From positions 1 to 64,000 of the forward strand of contig NZ_AWXE01000004.1 in assembly GCF_000469155.1 (NCBI RefSeq): DNA of 64,000 nt. The letters are read 5' to 3'. How positions within the stretch are numbered: position 1 is the stretch's first letter; each line of letters starts with the position of its first letter. Below, one piece after another: positions 26,138-35,685 of this stretch. The position numbers and the translations under genes were made by a program. Under the pieces are notes generated by a model. That model saw only the letters and a list, made by a program, of their open reading frames with translations. It was not told the DNA's origin and did no database searches. The DNA comes from Candidatus Micropelagos thuwalensis (GTDB taxonomy: Bacteria; Pseudomonadota; Alphaproteobacteria; RS24).

Positions 26138-27133
26138 ATGAACGGAATGTCAACATTCTCTGAGATAGATAAAGTCCCACAACCACCTGCGGACAGACCT
26201 GTGGTGATTGTTGCACTTTATAAATTTACATCCCTCCCCCAATTTGAGGAGCTACGCCCGCCGCTTCAAACAGCCGCGCGTAAGGCAGGTGTGCGCGGCA
26301 CACTTTTGCTGGCGCATGAAGGCATTAACGGCACGCTTGCCGGTAGCCGCGAGGCAATTGGTAGTTTTCTTGAACGACTTGAACGAGTATCCGCCATAGG
26401 TGCCCTAGAAGTAAAGTTCTCTTTCGCGGAAGAACAACCTTTTTATCGGATGAAAGTCCGCCTCAAAAAAGAAATTGTCACACTCGGTCAGCCCGCTGTT
26501 GACCCGACGAATACGGTGGGTACTTACGTTGACCCAGCAGACTGGAATCGCCTGATTGACGACCCAGATACGCTCGTGATTGACATACGCAATGATTATG
26601 AGGTGTCCATCGGCACATTTGAAAATGCCGTTAATCCAGAAACATCAAGCTTCCGTGACTTTGCCGATTTTGTGGAAGATAAGCTCAAACCTCTGATTAA
26701 AGATAAGAAGCCCAAAAATATCGCTATGTTTTGTACGGGGGGGATACGCTGCGAAAAATCTACAAGCTATCTGCTACAAGAAGGGTTTGAAAATGTATTC
26801 CATCTAAAAGGCGGGATACTCAAATATCTCGAAACAATCCCACAAGATAATAGTAAATGGCAGGGTGAATGTTTTGTCTTTGATGGTCGGGTTTCTGTCG
26901 GGCACGATTTACAGCCAGGAAGCTATGATATGTGCCATGCCTGTCGCATGCCTTTATCATCAGAAGAAAAACAACACCCCGCTTATCGCCCTGGAATATC
27001 GTGCCCTAAATGTATCGACAATCTGAGCGAGGCCCAGATTAAAAGGTTTTCAGACCGCCAAAAACAGGTGAAGCTCGCCAAGCAAAGAGGGGAAGCACAC
27101 ATAGGCAGTTTTCAAGATATGAATGAGAGTTAA
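26138..27133 (+). CDS. trhO: tRNA uridine(34) hydroxylase, rhodanese-like
   Basis: Oxygen-dependent hydroxylation of wobble U34 to 5-hydroxyuridine in a set of tRNAs. The N-terminal acylphosphatase-like domain includes LLLAHEGINGTLAG; the central rhodanese domain has VIDIRNDYEVSIGTFENA and the active Cys loop FCTGGIRCEKS; the C-terminal Cys-rich part includes CHACRMPLS and CPKC. 331 aa, near the family norm. ATG 26138 is used; an ATG three codons on is possible. It lies beside tRNA-Thr(TGT), a potential substrate. Confidence 0.92.
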   Translation: MNGMSTFSEIDKVPQPPADRPVVIVALYKFTSLPQFEELRPPLQTAARKAGVRGTLLLAHEGINGTLAGSREAIGSFLERLERVSAIGALEVKFSFAEEQPFYRMKVRLKKEIVTLGQPAVDPTNTVGTYVDPADWNRLIDDPDTLVIDIRNDYEVSIGTFENAVNPETSSFRDFADFVEDKLKPLIKDKKPKNIAMFCTGGIRCEKSTSYLLQEGFENVFHLKGGILKYLETIPQDNSKWQGECFVFDGRVSVGHDLQPGSYDMCHACRMPLSSEEKQHPAYRPGISCPKCIDNLSEAQIKRFSDRQKQVKLAKQRGEAHIGSFQDMNES

Positions 27134-27138
27134 AACAC

Positions 27139-27807
27139 GTGGTCGCGTTACCGTCAGTTCCAGTTATTTACAGCTTCAGAAGATGCCCTTATGCCATGAG
27201 GGCACGGCTTGCCTTACTCGCCAGCGAACAAATTTGCGAACATCGCGAGATTCTTTTGCGGGATAAGCCTGCAAGCATGTTGACCTTATCCCCAAAAGGG
27301 ACGGTGCCGGTTATGTGGTTACCAGATGGCAGGGTGTTAGATGAAAGCCTTGATATCATGTATTGGGCGCTACACAATAATGACCCGCTTGGCTGGCTTG
27401 AATACACATCCAATGAAATTTTTCTGGCCACCAAACTCATTGAAGAAAATGACGGGCCGTTTAAACATCATCTTGATCGTTATAAATATGCAGACAGATA
27501 TGAAAAAGAAAATCTTGAAACCCACCGAGATGGTTGTCTCGAAACACTCGAAAAGTTAAATGCTCAGCTCAATGGCAATAACTGGCTGTTCGGCGCGGAA
27601 GCACGTATGGTTGACTACGCAATTTTACCGTTTATTCGACAATGTCGGATCGCCAATAGCGATTGGTTTGACTCGCAAAACCAGTTGGAGGATTTGCACC
27701 TCTGGCTACAAAACTTTCTGACCTCAGATATATTCAATACCGTCATGCATAAATATGAAGTTTGGAAAGATGAGGATGACCCTGTGGTTTTTCCACCAGC
27801 GCACTGA
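27139..27807 (+). CDS. Glutathione S-transferase family protein
   Basis: 222 aa with a thioredoxin-fold N-terminal domain (IYSFRRCPYAMRARLALL, single Cys in CPYA) followed by GTVPVMWLPDGRVLDESLDI, the cis-Pro and gamma-glutamyl-binding Ser region, and an all-helical C-terminal domain. Substrate unknown. It starts at GTG 27139, five bases after the trhO stop, so the two are likely co-transcribed. Confidence 0.85.
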   Translation: MVALPSVPVIYSFRRCPYAMRARLALLASEQICEHREILLRDKPASMLTLSPKGTVPVMWLPDGRVLDESLDIMYWALHNNDPLGWLEYTSNEIFLATKLIEENDGPFKHHLDRYKYADRYEKENLETHRDGCLETLEKLNAQLNGNNWLFGAEARMVDYAILPFIRQCRIANSDWFDSQNQLEDLHLWLQNFLTSDIFNTVMHKYEVWKDEDDPVVFPPAH

Positions 27808-27822
27808 GCAGGTAATGGCTAA

Positions 27823-28518
27823 CTAGTGACGTAAAGCAGTCAGGTCAGGGCTTTCAAATTTAAGTTTTTGAATAACTATGCGTTCTTCCGCCAGTATGGG
27901 TGCGATATCTGCATGTTCCTCAATACGTTTCTTCAACGCGTAAAGTTTTGGTGAGTCGGCTTCAGTTAGGCGATACCCCGCATGTTCGACATTGAAGAAA
28001 TGAGTCATAACACCAATATCGGCAATCGTCATCCTATCCCCAATTAACCAGTCACGATCACCAAGAATAGACTCAATATAGGTAATAACTTCTTCCATAT
28101 GCTTAAAAGCTATTTTTATTTTTTCGGCATCATAGGTCTCGCCCCGCGCCCAAGAAAAGAAAACATTTCCGAAAACGCCAAAGGTGCAATTCAGGGCAAT
28201 AAATGTATCGCCATATTCCTCAAGCCAAAGTGCTTGCCCGTAGTCTATCGGATCTGTGGGATAAAAAGACAGGCTAGGCTGAAGCTTGTCGAGAAATCCT
28301 GCAATTGCTGAACTGTCAGCGAGGGCAATTTCTCTGTTGCCATCGTCAATCATCAGAGCTGGGATTTTTTTGAGAGGGTGAATTTTTTCATAGCCTTCAG
28401 GCACACTCAACGGAGAAACTTGAACATCAATGTCATAATCGATTTTTTTAAGCGCCAACATAACTCTGACCTTGCGGACAAATGGCGACAACATCGCCCC
28501 ATATAGTTTAAGTTTCAC
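27823..28518 (-). CDS. Glutathione S-transferase
   Basis: 231 aa. LYGAMLSPFVRKVRVMLALK is the GST N-terminal domain with Ser in the catalytic SPF segment; KKIPALMIDDGNREIALADSSAI gives the cis-Pro and the glutathione-binding ADSSAI. The C-terminal helical domain includes WLIGDRMTIADIGV with the conserved N-capping box. Only about 15 bp separates it from the convergent GST gene. Substrate unknown. Confidence 0.87.
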   Translation of the reverse strand: MKLKLYGAMLSPFVRKVRVMLALKKIDYDIDVQVSPLSVPEGYEKIHPLKKIPALMIDDGNREIALADSSAIAGFLDKLQPSLSFYPTDPIDYGQALWLEEYGDTFIALNCTFGVFGNVFFSWARGETYDAEKIKIAFKHMEEVITYIESILGDRDWLIGDRMTIADIGVMTHFFNVEHAGYRLTEADSPKLYALKKRIEEHADIAPILAEERIVIQKLKFESPDLTALRH

Positions 28519-28595
28519 GACACACCCCTTCCGTTGAATATTCCTGAAACTTACACAAACTTCACGGGATTAACAAACTCTGATATTGTGCTGTC

Positions 28596-29240
28596 ATGGT
28601 CTGGGATTTACCTATACGCATTTTTCATTGGCTACTCGTTCTCAGTATTTGTGGCTCGTTCATCACCATTCAGAATGATTGGATGCTAGCGCATGAAAAA
28701 TGCGGGCTGACAATTTTGGGGCTACTGGCCTTCCGTCTTATTTGGGGTGTCATTGGCTACCCAACTGCCCGCTTCGCGCAATTTGTCAAAGGGCCGCGCG
28801 CAATATTTGCCTACCTACACCAACTTATCGGACGTGAAAAAGTTTATTCATTTGGACACAATCCGATTGGCGCTTTATCGGTCATCGCTTTGTTGTCAGT
28901 TATTTTGTTACAAGCGCTATCCGGCACACTTTCCACTGACGATATAATTTATGACGGCCCGCTTTATAATGTTTTTCCGATGTTCACAAAATTTGCAGGA
29001 AGTTTGCATCAATTTTTGCCACCCTTAATTCTATCTCTTATTGCTCTACATCTCATCGCAATAGTTTGCCATCGCATTTTTTTCAAAGAGAAACTCGTAT
29101 CGCAAATGATTACAGGCAAAGCACAGGAAGGTAACCTGCTTTTAGAGAATAAGAATCAATGTAAACCGGCAACCCTCTCAGGGCTTGCTGTCATGGTAGC
29201 GTGTGTTCTGGCGAGTTGGAGCCTGACACTTTTACACTAG
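28596..29240 (+). CDS. Cytochrome b561-family membrane protein
   Basis: 214-aa di-heme b-type cytochrome with four to five helices. It opens WDLPIRIFHWLLVLSICGSF, and candidate heme ligands are His in IFHW, AHEKCG, SLHQF and ALHLIAIVCHR. Such proteins pass electrons from quinol to periplasmic acceptors. A cytochrome c' gene lies convergently 24 bp downstream and may be its partner. GTG/ATG choice: ATG 28596 begins MVWDLP. Confidence 0.87.
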   Translation: MVWDLPIRIFHWLLVLSICGSFITIQNDWMLAHEKCGLTILGLLAFRLIWGVIGYPTARFAQFVKGPRAIFAYLHQLIGREKVYSFGHNPIGALSVIALLSVILLQALSGTLSTDDIIYDGPLYNVFPMFTKFAGSLHQFLPPLILSLIALHLIAIVCHRIFFKEKLVSQMITGKAQEGNLLLENKNQCKPATLSGLAVMVACVLASWSLTLLH

Positions 29241-29264
29241 TCAGCTTTGATACCAATTTACTTT

Positions 29265-29729
29265 TTATTTTTCGCGGTATTTTTTATGGCAGGCTTTGCA
29301 ACTCGCACCAACACTACCGAGCGCGGTTTTAACCAAACTGATATCATTTTGTTCTGCCGCTTTTTGCAGGTCTAAAGACGCTGTCTCAAATGCTTTGGCA
29401 GCAGATTTAAATCCTTCAAAATCTGTCCATATTTCCGGCTTGGCTTCGTCATTATCGCTGTCACTACCGAATGGAAATGCCTCAGGCATATCTTTGGCCC
29501 ATTTAACCAGAACCGTCGCCTCAGCTTTGATGGCCTGATAATCTTCCGCAGGAAGATGTTCACGATACAGGGCTTTCATAGATGCACCACTGGCTTTAAA
29601 TCTTTGTTTTCTTTCTTCTTGAGCCGCCTTGATGGCCTCGTCATTCTGCGCCATTAGAGGTTCCAAACCTGCAAGCGATACCCCGACTAAAACAGGAATA
29701 CCCAACAGAATAAAAAATCTTTTAAACAC
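29265..29729 (-). CDS. Cytochrome c' (class II c-type cytochrome)
   Basis: 154-aa periplasmic four-helix heme protein. A signal peptide ends near GLEPLMA at about residue 27. The only heme-attachment site, CKACH, lies six residues from the C-terminus as in class II cytochromes c. The family is linked to nitric oxide binding and to electron exchange with b561-type membrane cytochromes. Confidence 0.9.
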   Translation of the reverse strand: MFKRFFILLGIPVLVGVSLAGLEPLMAQNDEAIKAAQEERKQRFKASGASMKALYREHLPAEDYQAIKAEATVLVKWAKDMPEAFPFGSDSDNDEAKPEIWTDFEGFKSAAKAFETASLDLQKAAEQNDISLVKTALGSVGASCKACHKKYREK

Positions 29730-29773
29730 TATTCCCTCCCAATATTGTAGGCAGCGCTACTATCTCACTTAAT

Positions 29774-31273
29774 TCAAGACTCGTCATGCAAAATCTTAGA
29801 AATTGCCCCTGACCAGCGTGATAAAATCGTCTCCCGCCGCGCCGAAGGCATAAGCGGTTTAAAACTTCTATCGAGTTGCCACTTCTCGGTAATATCGTCA
29901 AGCGTATCAAACATACCCTGCTGCAATCCGGCAAGATAGGCCACGCCCAGAGCCGTCGTTTCAACCGTGACAGGACGGTCAATTGGAATATCGGTAATGT
30001 CCGACAGGTTTTGGACGAACCAATTATTATTCACCATGCCGCCATCGACCCGTAAATGTGACGGGGATGATAAACCTTGTGCAGACATATCGGAGCGCAT
30101 GGCAATTAAAAGGTCTTCTGTTTGCAACGAAACAGCTTGCAGAGCAGCATGAGCAATCTCGGCCTTTCCCGCATTTCTGGTCAATCCCATAATCGCTGCA
30201 CGTGCCTCAGGACGCCAATGCGGTGCGCCTAAGCCGGTAAAGGCGGGCACTAACACAACTTCATTATCTGGATCAGCAGCGAGAGCCAGTGCTTCGGTTT
30301 CAGATGTGTCACGAACCATATTCAGCCCGTCCCGCAACCATTGCATAATCGCACCTGCCATAAAAATGCTGCCTTCCAGCGCATAAACTGTTTCGCCATT
30401 TAAACGATAGGCAATCGTAGAAATCAGGCGATTGGTTGATTGCACCTGCTGCGCACCCGTATTCACCAGCGCGAAACATCCCGTCCCATAGGTTGATTTC
30501 ATCATGCCCACCTGAAAACAGGCCTGACCGAAAGCTGCGGCATGTTGGTCTCCGGCAACACCGGCAATTGGAATTTCAGTTCCAAATAAACTGATCTCTG
30601 TCATGCCGAAATCATCCGCGCATTCTTTAACCTCTGGCAAAATGGCCGCCGGAATATCGAACAGGCGCAATAAGGTCTCATCCCATGCGTTGGTAGAAAT
30701 ATTAAAGAGACTTGTACGCGATGCGTTTGTCGCATCCGTGGCATGCACCTTACCGCCGGTCAAATTCCAGATAAGCCAGCTATCCACGGTTCCGAATGCC
30801 AGGTCACCCGCTTCTGCGGCTGCGCGAGCGCCCGCCACATTATCCAATATCCACTTAATTTTCCCGGCTGAGAAATAAGCATCAAGCAACAACCCGGTGC
30901 GGGCATGTACCATCTCTTCATGCCCTTGACTTTTCAGGGCGTCATAAAAATCTGCTGTACGGCGATCCTGCCAGACAATGGCAGGGTAAATAATTTGCCC
31001 CGTATGCCGGTTCCAAAGAATGGTCGTTTCACGTTGATTGGTAATTCCGATACCCACAATCTCAACATTCGGCACCCGTTGAAGCGCTTGACGACACATG
31101 GACAACGTATCCTGCCAGATATCGACAGGGTCATGCTCGACCCAACCGGACTCGGGGTAATGCTGTGTCAGTTCTTTTTGTGCGATTGACAATGCCTGAC
31201 CGGATTGTGAAAGAACAACCGCCCTGCTGGAGGTCGTGCCTTGATCAATGCTGAGAATAACTTTATCGCTCAT
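29774..31273 (-). CDS. glpK: Glycerol kinase
   Basis: ATP-dependent conversion of glycerol to glycerol-3-phosphate. 499 aa of the FGGY family: SIDQGTTSSRAVVL (phosphate loop), GITNQRETTILWNR, AIVWQDRRT, GVAGDQHAAAFGQACF and GTGCFALVNTG are all present, as is DGGMVNNNWFVQNLSD. No glpF or glpD is adjacent, so it stands alone here. The gene to its right, nadK, is divergent. Confidence 0.96.
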   Translation of the reverse strand: MSDKVILSIDQGTTSSRAVVLSQSGQALSIAQKELTQHYPESGWVEHDPVDIWQDTLSMCRQALQRVPNVEIVGIGITNQRETTILWNRHTGQIIYPAIVWQDRRTADFYDALKSQGHEEMVHARTGLLLDAYFSAGKIKWILDNVAGARAAAEAGDLAFGTVDSWLIWNLTGGKVHATDATNASRTSLFNISTNAWDETLLRLFDIPAAILPEVKECADDFGMTEISLFGTEIPIAGVAGDQHAAAFGQACFQVGMMKSTYGTGCFALVNTGAQQVQSTNRLISTIAYRLNGETVYALEGSIFMAGAIMQWLRDGLNMVRDTSETEALALAADPDNEVVLVPAFTGLGAPHWRPEARAAIMGLTRNAGKAEIAHAALQAVSLQTEDLLIAMRSDMSAQGLSSPSHLRVDGGMVNNNWFVQNLSDITDIPIDRPVTVETTALGVAYLAGLQQGMFDTLDDITEKWQLDRSFKPLMPSARRETILSRWSGAISKILHDES

Positions 31274-31347
31274 CCTGCTTTCATATCAAAATTATTGACG
31301 AGTCACACCTTTTACGTTTTGTTTTATATTAAAGAGGAACCCCGCAT

Positions 31348-32106
31348 ATGAAAATAGCGTTGACCGCAACAGACCAACCCAAGGCGCAAGAAGCCCACGC
31401 CGAACTTTCCAAACGTTATGATATTGTCGATGCAATAGACGCCGACATAATCATCGCGCTCGGTGGTGATGGTCTTATGTTGCAATGCCTCAAAAAAAGC
31501 ATGGATACCCATCAGAAAATTTTTGGCATGCATTGTGGCTCTGTCGGTTTTTTGATGAATAATTATAGCCCAGATAATTTGGAAGATAGACTGACAGCAG
31601 CCGTTGAAAATAAACTTAGCCCGCTAAGAATGACCGCAACCGATATTGGGGGTACAAAACAAGAGGCACGGGCCATTAATGAAGTTTCTTTATTACGCAA
31701 ATCCGCGCAAGCCGCACATTTGAAAATCATGGTTGATGACCGAGAAAGATTATCAGAACTGGCATGTGACGGTGTGATGGTTGCGACGCCTGCAGGGAGC
31801 ACAGCTTATAATCTCTCCGTACATGGCCCTATTCTTCCAATAAATGCACCTCTTTTGGCCTTGACCCCGATTTCTGCCTTTCGCCCTCGGCGTTGGCGCG
31901 GCGCCCTTCTGCCCGATAATGCCAAGGTAACCATCAAATGCCTAGATTATGAGAAACGCCCGGTCAGTGCCATGGCAGATAATTTTGAGATTTTAAATGT
32001 GACAGAGGTTGATATTGAGCAGGATAAATCAACTGAACTGAAAATTTTATTCGATGCTGATCACAATCTTGATGAACGTATTCTTAACGAGCAATTTGTT
32101 AATTAA
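31348..32106 (+). CDS. nadK: NAD kinase
   Basis: Phosphorylates NAD to NADP. 252 aa, the short form typical of alphaproteobacteria. The GGDG motif (IIALGGDGLML) is near residue 35, the NE/D motif is AINEVSLL, and the conserved GSTAYNLSVHGPIL lies near residue 150. RBS AAGAGGAA precedes ATG 31348. The stop overlaps the end of the convergent MFS gene by four bases. Confidence 0.95.
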   Translation: MKIALTATDQPKAQEAHAELSKRYDIVDAIDADIIIALGGDGLMLQCLKKSMDTHQKIFGMHCGSVGFLMNNYSPDNLEDRLTAAVENKLSPLRMTATDIGGTKQEARAINEVSLLRKSAQAAHLKIMVDDRERLSELACDGVMVATPAGSTAYNLSVHGPILPINAPLLALTPISAFRPRRWRGALLPDNAKVTIKCLDYEKRPVSAMADNFEILNVTEVDIEQDKSTELKILFDADHNLDERILNEQFVN

Positions 32107-33386
32107 ACAGTTTCTGTTTGACGCCCCAAGCCTCTTTTAACAAATAAAGTCATCAAAAGTAGCGATAGAGTGAACATAGTAATGGCGAGGCTCAACCCAA
32201 CAAGGTTATCAAAAGTCCAGCCACTATCTAGCAAAATACCCGAGACCCATGGCGCGAGAGACGTTGCATAAATAAAAAAAGCGCCGGTAAGGGATTTAAT
32301 TGAGCCGAGGAATTTTGTGCCGTAGAGCTCTGGCCACAAGCTTGCACCACATGTCCCCATCGATCCAACATTCATTCCAACAAGCGACATGTAACAAAAT
32401 AGCGCCAAAGTCTCCGGTAGCGCATGCGAATTTAAAAGAAAAATATAAGCCCCAATTATTGGAATAGCAGTAAAAGGCAGAACATTAACCGCTGAGAAAC
32501 GGTCAATCATAAAGCCCGTAAACAAGGATATGACAACCTTGATAACTGCATAAAGCATGAAAGCCGAGGCAAGTGTAGAAATATCCCAGCCTCTTTCAGC
32601 CACCAAAACTGTATGCTGGAAATAAATCCCTGTGAGCAATAGTGGCGACGTAAGCACAAATAAGGTGAAAGGGTAAAATGCCCAATCCTTTAGCACTTCC
32701 ATCCGCGACATGCCTGTTTCAATTTCTTGATTAGTTTCGTTCTCACTGGAGGTTGAGGGAACGGGCTGTGCCTTACCCAACCAAAGCACGAGAGGCCATC
32801 CGATAAACAACAGAAACAGACCAAAGACCAGCCAGCTTTGTTGCCAGCCTAAATTCAGAATGAGAAAAACCACAATTATCGGATAAAGGCCTTCACTCAA
32901 TGGAAGCCCTGTCTGTGCCAATGCCAAAGCCCGCCCGCGATTTTTATTATAGGCGCGGGCGATAGCTGTGCCAGCAGTGTGCGTACAAAGCCCCTGCCCA
33001 AAATGTCGAAGCATAAAAAGGGCAAGAAAAAGTGTCACAATATTTGAGGAAAACGCCATAAGAAAGCAGCTCGTAATCAAACCAAATAACGTTATGGACG
33101 TAAAATATGACAAGCGCATCCGGTCTACAAACAAACCCGACCACATCAACAGAAGACCGCTAGACAGTGTCGCGATGGAATAAATCAAACCCAAATCGGA
33201 CTTACTGAGATCAAAACTTTTTAGGACTTGGTTATTATAAAGGGCGATAACATAGGTTTGCCCAAAGCCTGAAAAAGCCATGGTTATAATGCCAAAGCCG
33301 GTAAAACGCGCATTTTTTTTAATGAATTCAAAATATGTCATAGCTACCGATATTCGCGCCTTACTTCTTAGCTCAATATGCTTCAC
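32103..33386 (-). CDS. Major facilitator superfamily transporter
   Basis: 427 aa with about 12 membrane helices and a polar central loop (PSTSSENETNQE). The MFS loop 2-3 pattern is seen in SGLFVDRMRLSYF. Substrate unknown. Its GTG start overlaps the MATE stop (GTGA), so the three genes nitroreductase, MATE and MFS are translationally coupled. Confidence 0.87.
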   Translation of the reverse strand: MKHIELRSKARISVAMTYFEFIKKNARFTGFGIITMAFSGFGQTYVIALYNNQVLKSFDLSKSDLGLIYSIATLSSGLLLMWSGLFVDRMRLSYFTSITLFGLITSCFLMAFSSNIVTLFLALFMLRHFGQGLCTHTAGTAIARAYNKNRGRALALAQTGLPLSEGLYPIIVVFLILNLGWQQSWLVFGLFLLFIGWPLVLWLGKAQPVPSTSSENETNQEIETGMSRMEVLKDWAFYPFTLFVLTSPLLLTGIYFQHTVLVAERGWDISTLASAFMLYAVIKVVISLFTGFMIDRFSAVNVLPFTAIPIIGAYIFLLNSHALPETLALFCYMSLVGMNVGSMGTCGASLWPELYGTKFLGSIKSLTGAFFIYATSLAPWVSGILLDSGWTFDNLVGLSLAITMFTLSLLLMTLFVKRGLGRQTETV

Positions 33387-34756
33387 ATATTAATAGTCAC
33401 ATCACCTGCTTCATCTAAAGGCAATTTTCTGTTCAACATAATGTTTCTATTCAGACAAAGTATAAGGGCGGCCAAGGAGCCGATAAACAATCCATCATAG
33501 AGACCAAAAACACCACGCTCTAAATAGATACTAGATATATAGGATATGGGAATCATCAAACAGCCAAAAGACATAAAATGAATAACAGGTGCCGACCAGT
33601 TATCCCCTCTTGCGCGGAAAGATTGTGCAATAAGCGATTGTCCCGCATCCAACAAAATCGCATAGGCTGCGAAAGACAAGACTTTGGCCGCAAGTGCAGT
33701 AAGTTCACGATCAGATGAATAAAAACCGACAATATAATCCGAATAAAAAATCATACACAGTGTCAGCGGTAACATAAGCGCAAATTGAGTGCCTAACCCA
33801 ATCCAGCCAAGCCTATAAACCTGCCGCCAATTTTTTGCACCATTCGCATTGCCGACCCTGACAGCCGTTGCTGTACCAACCCCAAGACCAAGCATGAAGC
33901 AGAGGCTAAAAAAATTCATCGTGATGGTGTGCGTAGCTAAAGAGAGTGTACCAATCATACCTGCAAAAACAGACAGAAATGAGAAGGCCGTATTTTCAAT
34001 ACCCATGCTCACCCCCGCAGCATAACCTATACGTCTTTGCTCTCGCGACGCATCGGAATTTCGAAGAGGACGCCTACGCACTGCATATTTCTTCTGGTCA
34101 TGCATAAACCAGACATAAGCAAAAATCATCACCACCATAATTAAGCGTACAATATTGGTTGCCCATGCCGAACCCTCGGCTCCCATTGCAGGGAACCCCA
34201 TACGACCATTAATCAAAATATCATTTAGATAAATATTCGCGACATTCACGATGAGAATAATAATCATGCCGGGTCGAACACGATTAATGCCTTCCAGAAA
34301 ATATCCGGTGGTGACTTGCACCGCAATCAATGGCATGCCGAGGCCCATAATCATCGAAACCCTGCCTCCTGCCTCAGCAATTTCAGAGGGTTGACCCAGC
34401 AAGGTCAAAAGCGTTTCCCCGCAAGCACAAATAGCCAAAGCTAAAAGTCCAAGCACAGCTGCAATAGGTAGAGAACGCCACCAGCTAGCACCGCACTCCT
34501 CATAACGACCTGCGCCAAAATGATTGGATACTTTAACCATCGTCCCCATCAACAAGCCGACAATAAACAATATACAAATACTGCTTGGCACAAGACCAAT
34601 TCCCAGAAATGCCAGCTCGTCAGAGGCATGGCGTCCAACCATAATCGTATCGACGACCACAAGACTGAAAATGGCTACCCGGCTGATGACAACTGGCCAA
34701 GCCAGTTCGACCAGAGAGGCAATTTCCTGCCATAAGCTCCGTGGGGGACGGCTCAT
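33383..34756 (-). CDS. MATE family efflux transporter
   Basis: 457 aa, 12 helices in two MatE repeats: WPVVISRVAIFSLVVVDTIM opens the first and MGIENTAFSFLSVFAGMIGT the second. Such antiporters use Na+ or H+ to export cationic or organic compounds. ATG 34756 overlaps the nitroreductase stop (ATGA) and its own stop overlaps the MFS start. Confidence 0.9.
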   Translation of the reverse strand: MSRPPRSLWQEIASLVELAWPVVISRVAIFSLVVVDTIMVGRHASDELAFLGIGLVPSSICILFIVGLLMGTMVKVSNHFGAGRYEECGASWWRSLPIAAVLGLLALAICACGETLLTLLGQPSEIAEAGGRVSMIMGLGMPLIAVQVTTGYFLEGINRVRPGMIIILIVNVANIYLNDILINGRMGFPAMGAEGSAWATNIVRLIMVVMIFAYVWFMHDQKKYAVRRRPLRNSDASREQRRIGYAAGVSMGIENTAFSFLSVFAGMIGTLSLATHTITMNFFSLCFMLGLGVGTATAVRVGNANGAKNWRQVYRLGWIGLGTQFALMLPLTLCMIFYSDYIVGFYSSDRELTALAAKVLSFAAYAILLDAGQSLIAQSFRARGDNWSAPVIHFMSFGCLMIPISYISSIYLERGVFGLYDGLFIGSLAALILCLNRNIMLNRKLPLDEAGDVTINM

Positions 34757-35340
34757 TGAGAGGGCCAGTAAGTTAAAACGTCGTTAATTTCGGGTCTGGC
34801 ACGCTCCTTTGGCGGTTCCATCGCTGTGCCAATATAAATAAAGCCTGCAATTTTTTCTTTTTCATTAAGTCCCAGCAAGGAGGCGACTTTCGTATCATAA
34901 GCAATCCATTCGGTGAGCCACTGTGCAGCAAAACCCATGCTTTGTGCTGCCGTGAGGAGGTTTTGACATGCCGCACCCGCAGACAAAAACTGCTCCCAGT
35001 CTGGAATTTTCGGATGTGCTTTTGGCGAAGCAACGACTCCAATCACAAGCGGCGCGCGTTGCAAGCGGTTTACTTCCAATTGCAAATCTTCATCGGTTGC
35101 CTCTGGCACATTTTGCTTATGTATATTGGCAAAACCTTTTCCAGCTATTTCACGGGCCTCATTTTCAAATACAATAAACCGCCAAGGCGCCAATTTGCCA
35201 TGGTCGGGAACACGTGCTGCAATTTCTATAAGGTCTTTAATTTGTGACTCTGTCGGCCCGGGCGTCGTCATATTGCGCGCCATAACAGAACGACGCGATT
35301 TTAGAAACTCATGAAGTTGTGATGTTTGATAGTTGGTCAT
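34753..35340 (-). CDS. Nitroreductase family protein
   Basis: 195-aa FMN oxidoreductase. FMN-binding residues are in LKSRRSVMARNM and AARVPDHGKLAPWRFIV, and the C-terminal GFIYIGTAMEPPKERARP is typical of the YdjA-like nitroreductase group. ATG 35340 is selected because the homologous region begins there; an upstream in-frame start at 35481 would add 47 residues without domain similarity. First gene of a coupled operon with MATE and MFS exporters, which suggests processing and export of a redox-active or toxic compound. Confidence 0.88.
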   Translation of the reverse strand: MTNYQTSQLHEFLKSRRSVMARNMTTPGPTESQIKDLIEIAARVPDHGKLAPWRFIVFENEAREIAGKGFANIHKQNVPEATDEDLQLEVNRLQRAPLVIGVVASPKAHPKIPDWEQFLSAGAACQNLLTAAQSMGFAAQWLTEWIAYDTKVASLLGLNEKEKIAGFIYIGTAMEPPKERARPEINDVLTYWPSQ

Positions 35341-35685
35341 GAAACTCTCGACGGAAACATATTCACCAAGATATAGGTCAATACCAGCTTTGCCCAAATT
35401 TAGGAACTGATTTGAAAAATAGTTAGATATATAGCGATTAGTCTGATTTAAAAATCGAGGTGAATTTTTTGAGTTTAGCACTGATAGAGTGACGTCTTAG
35501 CTCTTTTTTGACAACATCGTCACTCAAAACCTAATTCATGTGGATGACACGTCGTACCCCGTAAAGATTTTGCCCATGCCAACTATCTTTTGTACAATGG
35601 AGAATATTCGCAAAGGGATTAAAACCTCAAATGGCAATGGTTTCTAACTTTAGCTGAAATTCGACCTCATGCTTTAAGATAATAT
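35341..35685. other. Intergenic region upstream of the nitroreductase operon
   Basis: 345 bp between the nitroreductase start and the thrS stop. Apart from one inverted repeat (listed separately) I see no gene or RNA. It must hold the nitroreductase promoter. Confidence 0.55.
35487..35525. promoter_or_regulatory. Inverted repeat GAGTGACG...CGTCACTC
   Basis: Perfect 8-bp arms at 35487-35494 and 35518-35525 with a 23-nt loop that contains a T6 run. It could be an operator of the nitroreductase operon or a weak hairpin downstream of thrS. Function unknown. Confidence 0.3.
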
